Source of the DNA: Crotalaria pallida
Taxonomy: Eukaryota > Streptophyta > Magnoliopsida > Fabales > Fabaceae
Direction of reading: 5' to 3'
DNA: 64,000 nucleotides
Assembly (NCBI GenBank): GCA_037953625.1
Contig: CM075649.1
Location: 102,243,290-102,307,289, forward strand
Shown: piece after piece, positions 34,501 through 44,650 of the stretch
Layout of the letters: the number at the start of each line of letters is the position of its first letter
Numbering within the stretch: position 1 is the first letter of the stretch
Translations under genes and position numbers: made by a program
The notes under the pieces: model-generated
What the model saw: the letters and a program-made list of their open reading frames with translations, nothing else
Database searches by the model: none
Told to the model about the DNA's origin: nothing

Positions 34501-35249
34501 GCACCATTCAGACTCTTGAGGACTTGCTGAGAACATGTGTGCTTGAACAGTCGGAAAGCTGGGAAACACTATTGCCGTTGGTCGAATTCACTTACAACAA
34601 CAGCTTCCATTCAAGTATCGAAATGGCTCCTTTCGAAGCCTTGTATGGTCGGAAATGCCGAACGCCGCTATGCTGGTTCCAGATAGGAGAAAACTTGTTA
34701 ATTGGTCCTGACATTGTTCATGAGATGACCGAGAAGATCCGAATGATACAAGGAAAGATGAAAGCAGCTCAGGATCGACAGAAAAGCTATGCCGACAAGA
34801 GAAGGAAACCCTTGAACTTCATCAAAGGAGATCATGTCTTTCTTCGGGTATCCCCTGTAACGGGTATCGGTCGAGCTATCAAATCGAAGAAGTTGACCCC
34901 TAGGTTTGTCGGACCATACCAGATATCGGAGAAGGTCGGACCAGTAGCCTACAAAGTTGCTCTACCTCCGCACTTGTCTAAGCTCCATGATGTGTTCCAT
35001 GTCTCGCAACTTAGGAGGTACATTCACGACCCCTCGCATGTGATAACAGTGGACGAACTGCCGCTAAAAGACAACCTGACCTTCGAAGTCCTACCAGTCC
35101 GAGTTGAGGACAAACAAGTCAGACGACTCAGAGGGAAGGAAATCTCTTTAGTCAAGGTCGTCTGGAATCGGAATGACGTGGAGGAAGCCACGTGGGAACT
35201 CGAGGACAAAATGAAGCAGTCTTATCCGCAACTGTTCAATGCCGACTGA
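31527..35249 (+). CDS. pol: B nucleocapsid-pol polyprotein, intact ORF
   Basis: The 1240-codon frame opens at GTG 31527 (first ATG 31533). It is probably not an independent start but the continuation of gag after a frame change. Domains in order by residue: nucleocapsid knuckle CFQCGKPGHFAARC (92-105); aspartic protease DCGATHSF (164-171), with Cys where Thr or Ser is usual; RT, FIDD box at 462-465; RNase H, FCDAS with Asp611, and DHKSL near 673; integrase zinc ligands His823, His831, Cys861, Cys864; integrase core Asp893, Asp955, Glu991 (D-X35-E intact); chromodomain at the C-terminus (about 1185-1235, ending ATWELEDKM). This order and the chromodomain define a Ty3/gypsy chromovirus, most like Tekay/Del. 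All catalytic residues except the protease variant look present. With gag broken it would need Gag supplied in trans. Confidence 0.93.
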   Translation: MSMASTYEKGLKRKADGKRSKSAQKGVGPIRGKGVVQRSAPYVNPNSRMSTAPRSSGQMVAVPGPYPICQHCGRQHRGECWNLDLSKTRGSCFQCGKPGHFAARCTENIVKEEVNVTKAHQTGINRPMQRGKVYTMDGEEVTDADELIRGTCQVNSIPCAVLFDCGATHSFISLDCMNRLKLSPVEMPYKLSISTPTNSSVITSKMCLECPIQVLGKEFKVNLICLPLTKLDIILGMDWMSQLRVLLDCREKTVIFSGPSVAKLEIIEEPTLDQIPMVGEFPEVFSDEMPGLPPNRELEFSIDLLPGTGPISIAPYRMAPPELQELKKQLEVLLARKLIRPSVSPWGAPILFVKKKDGSLRMCTDYRKLNAVTVKNKYPLPRIDDLLDQLKGASMFSKIDLRSGYHQIRVREEDIPKTAFRIRYGHFEYVVMPFGLTNAPAIFMDYMNRIFRPYLDSFVIVFIDDILIYSRSPSEHEQHLRTVLQVLKDKNLYAKLSKCSFWLKEVHFLGHVISEQGVAVDPSKVEAVLKWERPNSVTEIRSFLGLAGYYRRFIEGFSKLALPLTLLTRKDASYQWSELCEQSFQELKKRLTSSPVLILPDPTKVFDVFCDASKQGLGCVLMQQGKVVAYASRQLRQHEQNYPTHDLELAAVVFALKIWRHYLYGTKFEVFSDHKSLGYLFDQKEPNMRQRRWVEFLKDYDFNLHYHPGKANVVADALSRKSLHLSNMMVREMQLMQEFSDLNLGIQKKENSVVLEMLQVTNEFVGFIKERQAADLELQKLLERAGDKDEPDFTKGPDGLVRFRGRVCIPMDFEVRRELMEEAHKTKMSLHPGATKMYQDLKRLFWWPKLKTDVADYVSRCLTCQKAKIEHQKPGGLLKSLEIPQWKWDSISMDFVSGLPKTRSGQEAIWVVVDRLTKCAHFLPISMKYSLEKLTQLYIKDIVRLHGVPSSIVSDRDPRFLSRFWQSLQEAMGTKLRFSTAYHPQTDGQSERTIQTLEDLLRTCVLEQSESWETLLPLVEFTYNNSFHSSIEMAPFEALYGRKCRTPLCWFQIGENLLIGPDIVHEMTEKIRMIQGKMKAAQDRQKSYADKRRKPLNFIKGDHVFLRVSPVTGIGRAIKSKKLTPRFVGPYQISEKVGPVAYKVALPPHLSKLHDVFHVSQLRRYIHDPSHVITVDELPLKDNLTFEVLPVRVEDKQVRRLRGKEISLVKVVWNRNDVEEATWELEDKMKQSYPQLFNAD

Positions 35250-35285
35250 ATTTCGTGGACGAAATTCCTGTAAGTGAGAGAGGAA
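35250..35285 (+). promoter_or_regulatory. Pre-PPT hairpin and polypurine tract (B)
   Basis: The same AATTTCG/CGAAATT hairpin after the pol stop and a purine run gtgagagaggaa abutting LTR3a. Confidence 0.85.
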
Positions 35286-36140
35286 TGTAACATCCCGAAA
35301 ATTAATATTAAATAATATAACTTTAGTATATAAATATCTATTTAAGGATAGGATTAAGCCTTAGAAATTGTACAAGGTTAGAAGGGTGGTATGAACATAG
35401 GCCGACCTAGGATGTGAGATTAAGGCCTCGGCCCGATCCCGGCCGAGCTAGATAGGATTGTGTGCATATGAACCGAGCTGGATGAGAATCAAACGCGGAA
35501 CCTATTGTCCAGTCCGGACTAGCCGACCTTAGCATACCTCACACTAGTATCCGAGATGGAAGCTCGGACTACTACGATTCCTCCATACCGAGCCGACGTA
35601 TCCTAGCCGATGTACCCGAGCCGACACTTCCTAGTTTCTCCGTGCCAGCTCATTTTGAGCTGTTGATCCTTTGGTTTTCGTACCGTCCGTACGGTACTAT
35701 CTTTCACTTTATGTCACTATCATTACTTTATGTCCCTTTCAATATACTATTCATGGCTTCCTCAAGAAGCCAATGAATCCTGCCCACACATTCTAGCTTC
35801 TCCAAGAAGCCAATGAATCTTAGCCACACAAATATTTCCCCTAAATGAATAAAAGAGAGCAACATACACAACATAACATTTCTCATTTTTCATTCTTCTT
35901 CTCCCTACATCTCACTCTCTTTCTCCCTCACATATCTCCCTCCTCCTCTCTGTCCCCGTTTTAATCTGGAGTCCCTGGGCCGCCGTGAAGTTCGTGTGTA
36001 GCGTGGCGTGGTGGTGGCAGCAAGGAGGAAAAGGATTTAAAGGTGTGAAGCTCCAAGATCAAGCAACAAGGAACCATTCTCAAACTCTCAACTCTTATCT
36101 CACACGGTTTGAGGTAAGGAGTGAGTGTTACCTCTACTTG
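35286..36140 (+). mobile_element. LTR3a: truncated 3' LTR of B
   Basis: The first 855 bp of the LTR, nearly identical to LTR1. It stops at CTCTACTTG shortly after the splice donor. Beyond this point the sequence switches to pol of a different copy. Confidence 0.9.
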
Positions 36141-37037
36141 TGTTACCCCAACTCGGTCATTGAGATCAGGAGTTTCCTCGATCTTGCAGGGTATTACAGA
36201 AGATTCATTGAAGGATTCTCTAAACTGGCGCTACCGTTGACCTCGTTAACTAGAAAGGATACCCCATACCAATGGTCCGAGGTGTGTGAACAGAGCTTTC
36301 AAGAGCTAAAGAAAAGGTTGACGAGCTCGCCCGTGTTGATTTTACCCGATACGACCAAAACCTTTGACGTATTTTGTGACGCCTCAAAGCAGGGCCTTGG
36401 CTGTGTGCTGATGCAACAAGGAAAAGTGGTGGCGTATGCCTCTCGGCAACTTCGGCAACACGAGCAGAACTACCCTACGCATGATCTCGAATTGGCAGCA
36501 GTAGTGTTCGCCCTTAAGATCTGGAGACATTATCTGTATGGCACGAAGTTTGAAGTGTTCAGTGACCACAAGAGTCTCGGCTACCTATTTGACCAGAAGG
36601 AGTTAAATTTGAGGCAGCGCAGATGGGTAGAATTCTTGAAGGACTATGATTTCAACTTGCACTATCATCCTGGAAAGGCCAACGTGGTGGCCGACGCACT
36701 GAGCAGGAAGAGTCTTCATTTGAGCAACATGATGGTCCGAGAGATGCAGTTAATGCAGGAGTTCAGTGACCTTAACCTAGGCATACAGAAAAAGGAAAAC
36801 AGTGTGGTACTGGAAATGCTGCAAGTAACCAATGATTTTGTGGGTTTCATTAAGGAAAGGCAGGCCGCCGACCTAAAGCTCCAAAAGCTATTAGAAAGAG
36901 CCGGAGACAAGGATGAACCTGATTTCACTTTATGTCACTATCACTACTTTATGTCCCTTTCAATGTACTATTCATGGCTTCCTCAAGAAGCCAATGAATC
37001 TTGGCCATACAATCTAGCTTCCACAAGAAGCCAATGA
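35985..37037 (+). pseudogene. pol: C: pol fragment in a chimeric LTR-pol-LTR ORF
   Basis: An open frame of 350 codons. Roughly the first 50 residues come from the LTR leader, then a pol segment from the end of RT through RNase H (FCDASKQGLG, DHKSL, DALSR) into the pre-integrase region, then about 35 residues from LTR again. The pol segment (about 36147-36928) is clearly more diverged from A and B than they are from each other. It joins LTR sequence at a 7-bp microhomology, TTTCACT. The frame is open across both junctions, probably by chance. It lacks the RT active site and the integrase core, so it is not a functional enzyme. Confidence 0.85.
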
Positions 37038-39078
37038 ATCCTAGCCACACAAATATTTTCCCTAAATGAATAAAAGAAAGCCCAAACACCCCATAACACA
37101 CTTTGCATTTCTCATTCCCTTCCTCCTACGGATCTCTCTCTTTTTCTCTTTCAAGTTCCAGCAACAACAAACCCTCAACACACCTTCTTTCATTCTTCTC
37201 ACTCACACATCTCCCTCTCCTCCACCAAGTCTCACAAACCGGAGACCCACCTTCTCTCCGTCCCCGTTCTGTTCTGACGCCCCTGGACCGCCGTGGAGTT
37301 CGTGTGTAGATTGGTGGAGCTCGTGTGCAGCTTGGAGTAAGAAGGATTCAAGGGTGCTAAGATCAAGGACAAGCAACAAGGGACCATTCTCAAACTCTCA
37401 ACTCTTATCTCACACGGTTTAAGGTAAGGAGTGAGTGTTACCTCTACTTGAGTTTGGGTTTCTAGGGTGTTCATAAAGGGTACTAAGAGTGGGTATTAGA
37501 TTAGGGAATGGACATAGGTTAATGTTAGAAGAGAAATGGTAAGAAGGGAAAAAGGGGAATTAATGAATGAACTAGAAACATGGATTTTAGGTGAAGATGG
37601 AATATCAATTTTGATTACATGCTATATTTCATATGCTGTATTTTATATGATGGTTTGACTAAATGTTTTGTGCATACGGTTGTTGTGGTATAAGTGTTTA
37701 TGAGCTTTGATATTTGGTATTTGTATCTGTGGCCGAGCCGAGAGAGGGTGAGAATGGAGAATGAGAAAAATGGTAACCAGGGTGGATCGAAAAGACAAAC
37801 TAATAAGTTACATAATGAGTTAGGTAGACGAGATAGATAATAGGATTAATGGAATCGGGAATGGGTGAAGGGTTGAGCCGAGATACATGCAAAGAGGAAT
37901 AAATTAAAGAGGTGAACTGAGGTGGGCCGAACTAAAAGTAATGGTTAATAAGATAAAGGGAATTAAAGAGAAATGGTTGTGTGGTCGGGTCATAGCAGAC
38001 GCGTACCGGGTGCGTGCATTGATCGCATAAGCCGAGCATTGTGGTGCTCGCAGCTATAAGACGAGCATGGTGGTGCTCGCAGTTATGACACACAAGGTTC
38101 CGAGAACGGAATCGGTACGAAGTGTTCCTGGTCATAGCATACGCGTACTGGGTGCGTGCATTGATCGCGTAAGCCGAGCATTGTGGTGCTCGCAGCTATA
38201 AGACGAGTATTGTGGTACTCGCAGTTATGGACACTCCTTACTCCATAGAATGATCGGCGGTAGTGTTCCTGGTCATAGAAGACGCGTACTGGGTGAGTGC
38301 ATTGATCGCATAAGCCGAGCATTGTGGTGCTCGCAGCTGTAAGACGGGTATTGTGGTACTCGCAGTTATGGACGCTCCAATATCCGACTTAAATGGTGTA
38401 AGACATGCACTGGGTGTATGCATCCGAGAAGAGTAAAAGATTGTAAGCTATGTGAAAGTGAAATAATGAGTAAGGAATCCGAGATAGAGATGGTAATCAG
38501 AGGTAAGAGAATGTAAACCGAGGTATAGCTAGTATTGAGTTAACTAGTTTATGATATGGGCCGAGCCAGACGAGGTTGTGGGTTTGCGAACCGAGCTAAA
38601 TGTGGATATATGCATGAGACATATGGGTTTGATTACTTGTGATTTATTTGCTATTTGACTACTTGTGTTTGGCTTGGTAGTTCGGTATGTCATCTTAGAA
38701 ACTGCTTATTTAAGTTCTGTGTAATGCTCACCTCCTTACCATTTTTCTGGTACTGAGCCCGAGCAGACGCAGTCCCCGGCCGAGTAGGATCACTCTCCCT
38801 CTCAGGGAGAGTAATTTATTTAGAGTCAGATAGGTGGATGGGTCTCGGCCAGTTGGGCCGAGCTAAAACACTGATTGTATTTTGAATGACCGAACTGAAT
38901 GTACCTAAACTTATACTTTATGTATTTGATGCATTTAAGTCTTCCGCTTTATTAACTCTGATGTTTTTGTTATTAATGAAAGGAAATATTATTTTGGCAA
39001 ATATCATATCCATATTAAAAGAAATTTTAAATCCTAATTTTGGGGTAATTAAGGGCAATTATTTCATAGGGTGTTACA
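36923..39078 (+). mobile_element. LTR3b: diverged LTR lacking its first ~416 bp
   Basis: Equivalent to LTR1 from 21429 onward, ending GGGTGTTACA at 39078. It has its own leader version (37080-37420, longer, with only patchy similarity), so it comes from a different older copy rather than from B. It retains the hairpin repeat (about 37987-38410) with further stem variants such as CGGGTA/TACTCG. No PBS follows. The flank is the Tat fragment, with GTGAT next to the end. Confidence 0.85.
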
Positions 39079-39371
39079 GTGATGACCATGGGTTCATCAT
39101 GATCCCTTAGGATGCTGCCGTAATCGTTGGCATCAAAGCTAAGCGGGGTGGTGGCCTCCTTCTTAACCCTCTTTGAGGTCTTTTGGCCATGGATCTGGCC
39201 AACGTAGTGCCTACATCCTTCACGTTTCTCGCCGCCACTGGCGAGTCCCCCAGCGATCGTGAGGACCCTAGGCTCTCTTGGGTCCTGATGTTGTTTGGGA
39301 GAGCATTGGACAGGAGTGTCGCTAACGTTCAGATCGCGTTTTGTCATCTTTTCATGGTGGATAAGAATCAA
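39079..39371 (-). pseudogene. T: Tat-lineage gypsy fragment (gag-protease junction)
   Basis: The minus strand reads in one frame a segment ending SFDANDYGSILRDHDEPMVI, preceded by VLTIAGGLASGG. Both phrases fit the region just upstream of the aspartic protease in Tat/Ogre-lineage polyproteins, where an F-x-(D/E)-x-D ... PH(D/E)(D/E)P(L/M)V motif precedes the catalytic site. The fragment breaks off exactly at the LTR3b end, so the protease itself is missing. No upstream gag domain is recognised. The family call comes from motif memory without alignment. Confidence 0.6.
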
Positions 39372-40221
39372 AGTTTACGGTCCCCAAAGACAACGTCAAT
39401 GTAGTGGATCTGAAAAATAGGAAAATGTTCCTGATCAAGGGGACCTCAAGACCAGTGACTGATGGCCCTGAAATCTGAGTGCGATCAGGAGTTTATGTGT
39501 GGCGACTATGGAATATTTCTGAATATTCAGTTGGAATACCCAGGTTCTCCCTCTATCAACTAAAAGTGTGTGTAGAGTGTCAACATAGGGATGGGAAAAC
39601 CTTACCTGACCCTAAGGCATGATTATTCCTTTTATAGGGTGTGTGGGGGTGGGCCTGTATTGAGGCCAGTTAGGGTTACCATGCTAACGTCAGGCTCTAT
39701 AAATATCTGGTAAATATTTGTGGCTCTCTAGGGAATAGACAGCGCAGTATTGTGTACCAGAGGCTGGACAATTCAGCTGGTCTCTTGTCTAAGTCGTGTG
39801 CCAGACGAGGGGGTGGCTTTGGATCCAAGCTATGGATCAAGTGCTGAGCAGCCCTGTCCAACTGGCCACTGGGGGACCTACTCGAGGTCGGCCCAGTTTT
39901 ACGGTCGGTTGGCTACCATGTCTGTTGTGGTTAGTCCGAGTAGTAGGCGATAAGCCTTTGAACTGTTAGGACGTTGGTCCTGAGTGGATGGACCTAGGTC
40001 GGTCAAAGAAGGTCTCAGATCGGTTAACCCTACATATTGATATGCATGACCACTGATGGGTCTAGTTATGTTATAAATGTAATGAAGATCACTTTGATCC
40101 TATGTTGATAAGATTGATAGATGAGATTGTTAGAGATGACCTTTTGGTATAGATAGCTATTTTGAGTGCTTATAAGGTTATACTATAATGCGTGGTTATA
40201 TACTGATATATGTTCCTCAAG
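39372..40221. other. Unclassified repeat-like sequence, no gene seen
   Basis: There is no convincing ORF (longest 67 codons at 39750). A TATAAATA box lies near 39696 on the plus strand. The block may be flanking LTR or untranslated sequence of the Tat element T and a copia remnant. Boundaries are not visible. Confidence 0.35.
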
Positions 40222-40358
40222 TGGGAGATCGTTAGATATTTATGTAATATGTGACCTACATATATCATTGATTATGTATTATATGCTAACATAAAGATTT
40301 TAACCTATTATAGTGATCTTTTAAGGCTTAATGTATTGGGATTAAGGAGATCTCATTT
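40216..40358 (+). mobile_element. Possible copia 3' remnant (PPT and LTR start)
   Basis: CAAGTGGGAGATCGTTAG resembles the copia polypurine tract and LTR start (usually aagtgggagattgttgg), with a TG to CG change at the LTR start. About 140 bp of AT-rich sequence follows before the W LTR begins. It is supported by one motif only. Confidence 0.35.
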
Positions 40359-42898
40359 TGTAATATCCTGTATTTTAATTCTAAAAATAATTAGAATAAT
40401 AATAAGATTTGGAAGTAAGGATTATCCAAAAAGGAATTTAAAATGATGGATTAGGAATTCTCTGAGTGCCATAAAGGAACCAAAGAGCATTGGCATCGGA
40501 AAAGAAATTGAACGAAGACCAAACGAGTGTTAAAAGTCGATGTTATCGGTGTTGTAAACACCCTAAATTAGGAAATTCAAAATAAAATATCTACATCTCT
40601 AAACAAGAATTCGACCGTTGGATATGGAGATAAGTGTCTAAGGAAGCTTGTCTCCAAATTTGGGCAAGATCCGACGGTTAACGAAGTAGTTAAAACACGG
40701 TCAACCTAAGTCAACTGTCTCGCGCTCAAGCGCGCCGTTCTCACGCCCAGGCGCGACGTGCATCAGACCTGAAACAAATTGACCCTCGCGCTCAAGCGTG
40801 GAGGGCGACGCTCGGGTGCGGGTCTGTTTTAATGCCGTGGCTGGGGAGGGTCGAAGCCCATTCCCTCCCCCCTCCTTCTTCAACTTCAATCCTCCTTCTC
40901 CCTCCCTCCTCCACATCCTCCACCGCCGGTGCCGCCCTAATCGCTGCCTCCTTCGCCTCCTCTTCCTCTCCTTCAACCCGTCCCTCTCTCTCTCTCTCTC
41001 TTTCTCTCTCTTACTTGGATTCCCCATCTCTTTCCTCCTCCACCGCCCACCTCCTTTCTCTCCGGCCGCCACCGCCGTGGCCGTGAGCCATGGCCACCAC
41101 CACTGTGAGCATCCCTATCTCTCTCTTCCTTCTCTTGGCCTTTCTCTCTCTTTCCCCTTTGGCCGAGCTTTCTCTCTCTCCACGGATCTCACCGACGCCG
41201 TTACCGACCCGTGATCACACTGGGCTTGTGTCGGGTGCCCCGAAACTCGAAGCTCTTGTCTTGGCCCAGCCCGTAGTCGTTCTCGCCATCGGCGTCGATC
41301 GCCGTCGACCCGTTCATCACCCCGGGTCACTAAAGCTTCGCGGACCGCCACTCCCTCCCCGGAGTTGAGGTTATTTCTTTACTTTCGTCAACCGAGGTAA
41401 GACGGGTTGCGTTATCTTTACTTAGAGAGTAAATTCTAGGATGCTGTAGTGGTAATAGGATAATTAAAAGTATGTTAATGAACCTTAGGGTAGTCCCCGC
41501 TGATATAAATGGAGTAAATAAAATTGTTAATAGAAACCATACCTTAGGGAATAAAACTTATATACTTAGAATAAGGTCCGGGATGAATGAGTGTATTTAG
41601 GATATTAATTCGGTCAACATTGGATGAAAATATAAGAAAGTATAAAATATAACCAAAGGGAAAAGTTAGGAAAAACTAACTAAGTGTGAGTGTAAAAGAA
41701 TAAAGAGTAACTAAATAGGCAAGAAGAGTAGAATAAATAAACTAAAAGTGAGATAAAAAGAGGAGTTTAAATGCGAAGGCAATAGGTATGTGCGGAGTAG
41801 AATTAGTTAAGAGATGTCGCGTAGTAATGAAATAGAAACAAATGCTAAACTAAATTTTAAATACAAGTAGATAATAAGTAAAGAATTTCGTGAAAAGATA
41901 ATAAGACAATGAGAGGGAATGTAATAGTAGTAGATAAATAGAATAGAGAAATATAAACTGGAGTTAATGAAATAGAAATAATAAGTTATGTAATAGTATG
42001 AGATAAAGGAAACAAAGAAATAACTAAGAATTAATAACGGGAACAAAAATATAATATACATGACCAAGTTAAGTAGAGTTGGATAAAATTAGGAGTAATT
42101 AGCAATAAGAAAAAGAATAAAGTAGAAAATGTAGGAAAATGTGATAAGTCAAATGAAAATGAAAATTAAAGGATTGAGATAGGCATAAAAGTATTACTTA
42201 AATTATAAGAGGAGAAAAGACAAATAATTAAGAAAGAAAAGCGAACGGCTGATGGTCTATTGGACTCAGTCGTAATAAAGGTAAACGGCTGATGGTCTTT
42301 TGGACTCAATCATAATAAATGAACACGACTGATGGTCTTTTGGACTCAGTCATAATAAAGGAAAACGACTGATGGTCTTTTGGACTCAATCATATAAAGG
42401 AAAAACGGCTAATGGTCTTTTGGACTCAGTCATATATAGGAATACGGCTGATGGTCTTTTGGACTAAGTCATATAAAGGAAAACTGCTGATGGTCTTTTG
42501 GACTCAGTCATATAAAGGAAAACGGCTGATGGTCTTTTGGACTCAGTCATAATAAAGGAAAACGGCTGATGGTCTTTTGGACTCAGTCATATAAAGGAAA
42601 AACGGCTGATTGTCTTTTGGACTCAGTCATATAAAGGAAAACGGCTGATGGTCTGTTGGACTCAGTCATAAGGAAAAAGGAAAAGAAAAAGAAAAGACAA
42701 AGAAAGAGAAAAAGAAAAAGAAAAGGAAGAGAAAAAGAAAAGAAATGGAAGAGAAGAAGAAAACAAAAAGAAAAGAGAATGTCGAAATGATCAGAGAACT
42801 AAGAATGGAAATAAATGAATGAATGAGGTAAACTGAATAGAGAATTAAGAATTAAAGGAAATGAATAGCGGACCAAAAGTGGAATGAAATGCGAGAGC
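40359..42898 (+). mobile_element. W: 5' part of a gypsy LTR
   Basis: It opens TGTAATATCC, a decayed form of TGTAACATCC. It then has a strongly pyrimidine-rich leader (about 40850-41350), donor ACCGAG|GTAAGA at 41397 and an 11-unit hairpin array at 42240-42668. Y interrupts it at 42899 before any acceptor, and its remainder is not in the window. Overlapping ORFs in the leader (for example 40798-41214) are low-complexity and not called. Confidence 0.7.
42240..42668 (+). repeat. Eleven-unit hairpin tandem repeat (W LTR)
   Basis: Units of about 35-40 bp built on ctgatggtcttttggactcag. The outer stem GACTGA/TCAGTC is perfect in the third unit and has one weak pair in most others, with an inner GTC/GAC. 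Units are separated only by short A-rich linkers. It sits just after the predicted splice donor, like the arrays in E1 and A/B. A long purine-rich (aaaag)n stretch follows to about 42780. Confidence 0.85.
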
Positions 42899-43158
42899 TG
42901 TAACACCCCTAATTTTGTCCCTTGAATATTTATATTTATATAATAAAAGTTTATTTTCCAAAGTTATAAAGTTTTCTTTTAAATCGATTAATTATATAAA
43001 TAATGTGCATTTAGTTAGTAAATATTTTAAATGAGTAAATTATGTGAAAATATAATTTTCATAGTTTAATCCTTAAATTAGGACCTAATAATAATATTAG
43101 AAAGGTTTTTGGAGGGAAAGGAATTAAAAACTAAATTTTTGAATTTTACACAGCATCT

Positions 43159-43187
43159 AACCGGTTAGATGTGCCCTGTAACCGGTT
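43159..43187. repeat. AACCGGTT palindrome pair, upstream copy (Y)
   Basis: AACCGGTT at 43159-43166 and 43180-43187, spacing 21, within TAACCGGTTAGA contexts. It occupies the same place as the ACTCGAGT pair of X. Confidence 0.92.
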
Positions 43188-43315
43188 AGACGATGAACCC
43201 AGAAACTGGGTTAGTGGGTTTTGATGAGTAATCACTTGATTATTCGAGGATTAGCCACAAATCAGGCCCAATCTTAGTGGAGAACACGCGTCTACATGCA
43301 TGGCAATCCAATTCC

Positions 43316-43326
43316 TCTATAAATAG
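43316..43326 (+). promoter_or_regulatory. TATA box of the Y LTR
   Basis: CTCTATAAATAG, a good plant TATA consensus, about 100 bp upstream of the conserved exon-1 hairpin. X has TATTTAA in the homologous position. Confidence 0.65.
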
Positions 43327-43451
43327 CCGTCCTTGCATGAATTTGGATCCCATTTTTGGCTCTTGAGGTGTTGAAGCTCTGTTCTAGGGTTTCAGAATCG
43401 TTCCCTTCGATTCTCTCTTGTTTTTGAGTGTTAAAAATCGAGTGATACACT

Positions 43452-43482
43452 TTTGTAAAGCTTGCATCAAGGGCTTTACAAA
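43452..43482 (+). other. Conserved exon-1 hairpin (Y LTR)
   Basis: TTTGTAAAGC pairs with GCTTTACAAA around an 11-nt loop. The position matches the X hairpin, but the stem sequence differs. Confidence 0.7.
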
Positions 43483-44247
43483 GACATACAGTTTGTGAGT
43501 TGAGAGTTTCTTGAGTTTGAGAACGAAGCCTGCAAAGTTGAGGGTTCAAATCTGTCAAAGTTAAGTTTCTGGTTCTTGAAGCTCACTTCAAGCTTCGATT
43601 TGAGTAAGTACAGACCCTCTCTGAGTCTTAAATTGGTTTCATTCTTTCATGCATGTTGCACAGAACACAATCTAACCACTTTCCCCAATTTGTTTCTCCT
43701 TTTCATGTGTCAAAATCTTTGGTCTTCGAACCCTATCAAAACTGTCCTGCATGAGAGTAGAACTTGTGATTTTGGAGTGTCTCTTAGGTAATCTTGTTGT
43801 TGCTGTGTTGATCTTCATTAAGCACGACCCTAAGGTAAGGGAGAAGCTAATTAATCACTAGAATGAGAATAATTGCTAGGAAATTTAGGTATGAGTCACC
43901 ATGAGACTCAAAAAGGGCATATATTTTAGAGAATAAAGGCTTGGAGGCCAATTTCACTTGTTCCAGGACTTAGAGCAAGTTTCAATGAATGCATGCAAGC
44001 TATGTGTGTGAAAGTTTGATGTTAAAATCCTGTATATGTGAAATTGGTATGTTAAGCTGTCATTTATGCATTTTCATGCAATTTGTTATGTGTATTTGAA
44101 ATGCATGTGTGTTGGATGAAAGCAAGTGTTGGAACATGTTTATTTCCTGGAATTGAAGCTATATTTATGGTTAAATTTGATTGGAAATGAGTGGACTGGG
44201 AAATGGCAGGAAAAACCCCAAAACAGTGTTCTGTACTACATGTTTTA

Positions 44248-44650
44248 ACCGGTTAGGTTAACGTGTAACCGGTTAGAACTGACAGACATGGAAAATGAAG
44301 TCCAGAAATTTAATCACTGATTTTTACAATATTTTCAATGAACTTTTCCAATCAAACTTAAATGTAATCTATCTATTATGAATTGAGAATGTTGATGGAC
44401 TTAAGGTTTTATAATTGAGTTCCATATTGTAATGGAAGTGATGTCATTGATTTGGTTTTGAAAAATAAGTCCAATTGAGATTGAGTTCTATGAGACTCTC
44501 AATATAAGAACAAGATCAATTTGAGGTATTTGAATTATCTTTAATCTTTTTTGAATATTAGATTGAATTGGGAATTAAAAATGGCATCAAACATTAAAGA
44601 AATTCTGGTTTGGCTGCAGGTTCTAACCGGTTAGAATCTGTTAACCGGTT
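44248..44650. repeat. Two further AACCGGTT palindrome pairs (Y)
   Basis: AACCGGTT starts at 44248/44268 (spacing 20) and 44625/44643 (spacing 18). With the upstream pair there are six copies, all the same palindrome, in the intron-proximal region where X has ACTCGAGT pairs. Confidence 0.9.

Noticed and set aside
35985..37037. 350-codon ORF as a novel gene
   Set aside because: Both ends are LTR sequence present elsewhere as non-coding DNA, and the centre is a piece of RT-RNase H. It is a chimeric pseudogene.
35286..39078. A single complete third LTR of the A/B tandem
   Set aside because: The part after 36140 is pol and the LTR part after 36923 overlaps LTR positions already covered. It is also more diverged, so it belongs to another copy.
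40701..41368. Genes in the W leader on either strand
   Set aside because: Same reason: a compositional effect of the pyrimidine-rich leader, with mutually overlapping frames.
42240..42668. CRISPR-like array (regular units near 38 bp)
   Set aside because: Units follow one another with only short A-rich linkers and no unique spacers, inside a plant LTR. It is a hairpin tandem repeat.
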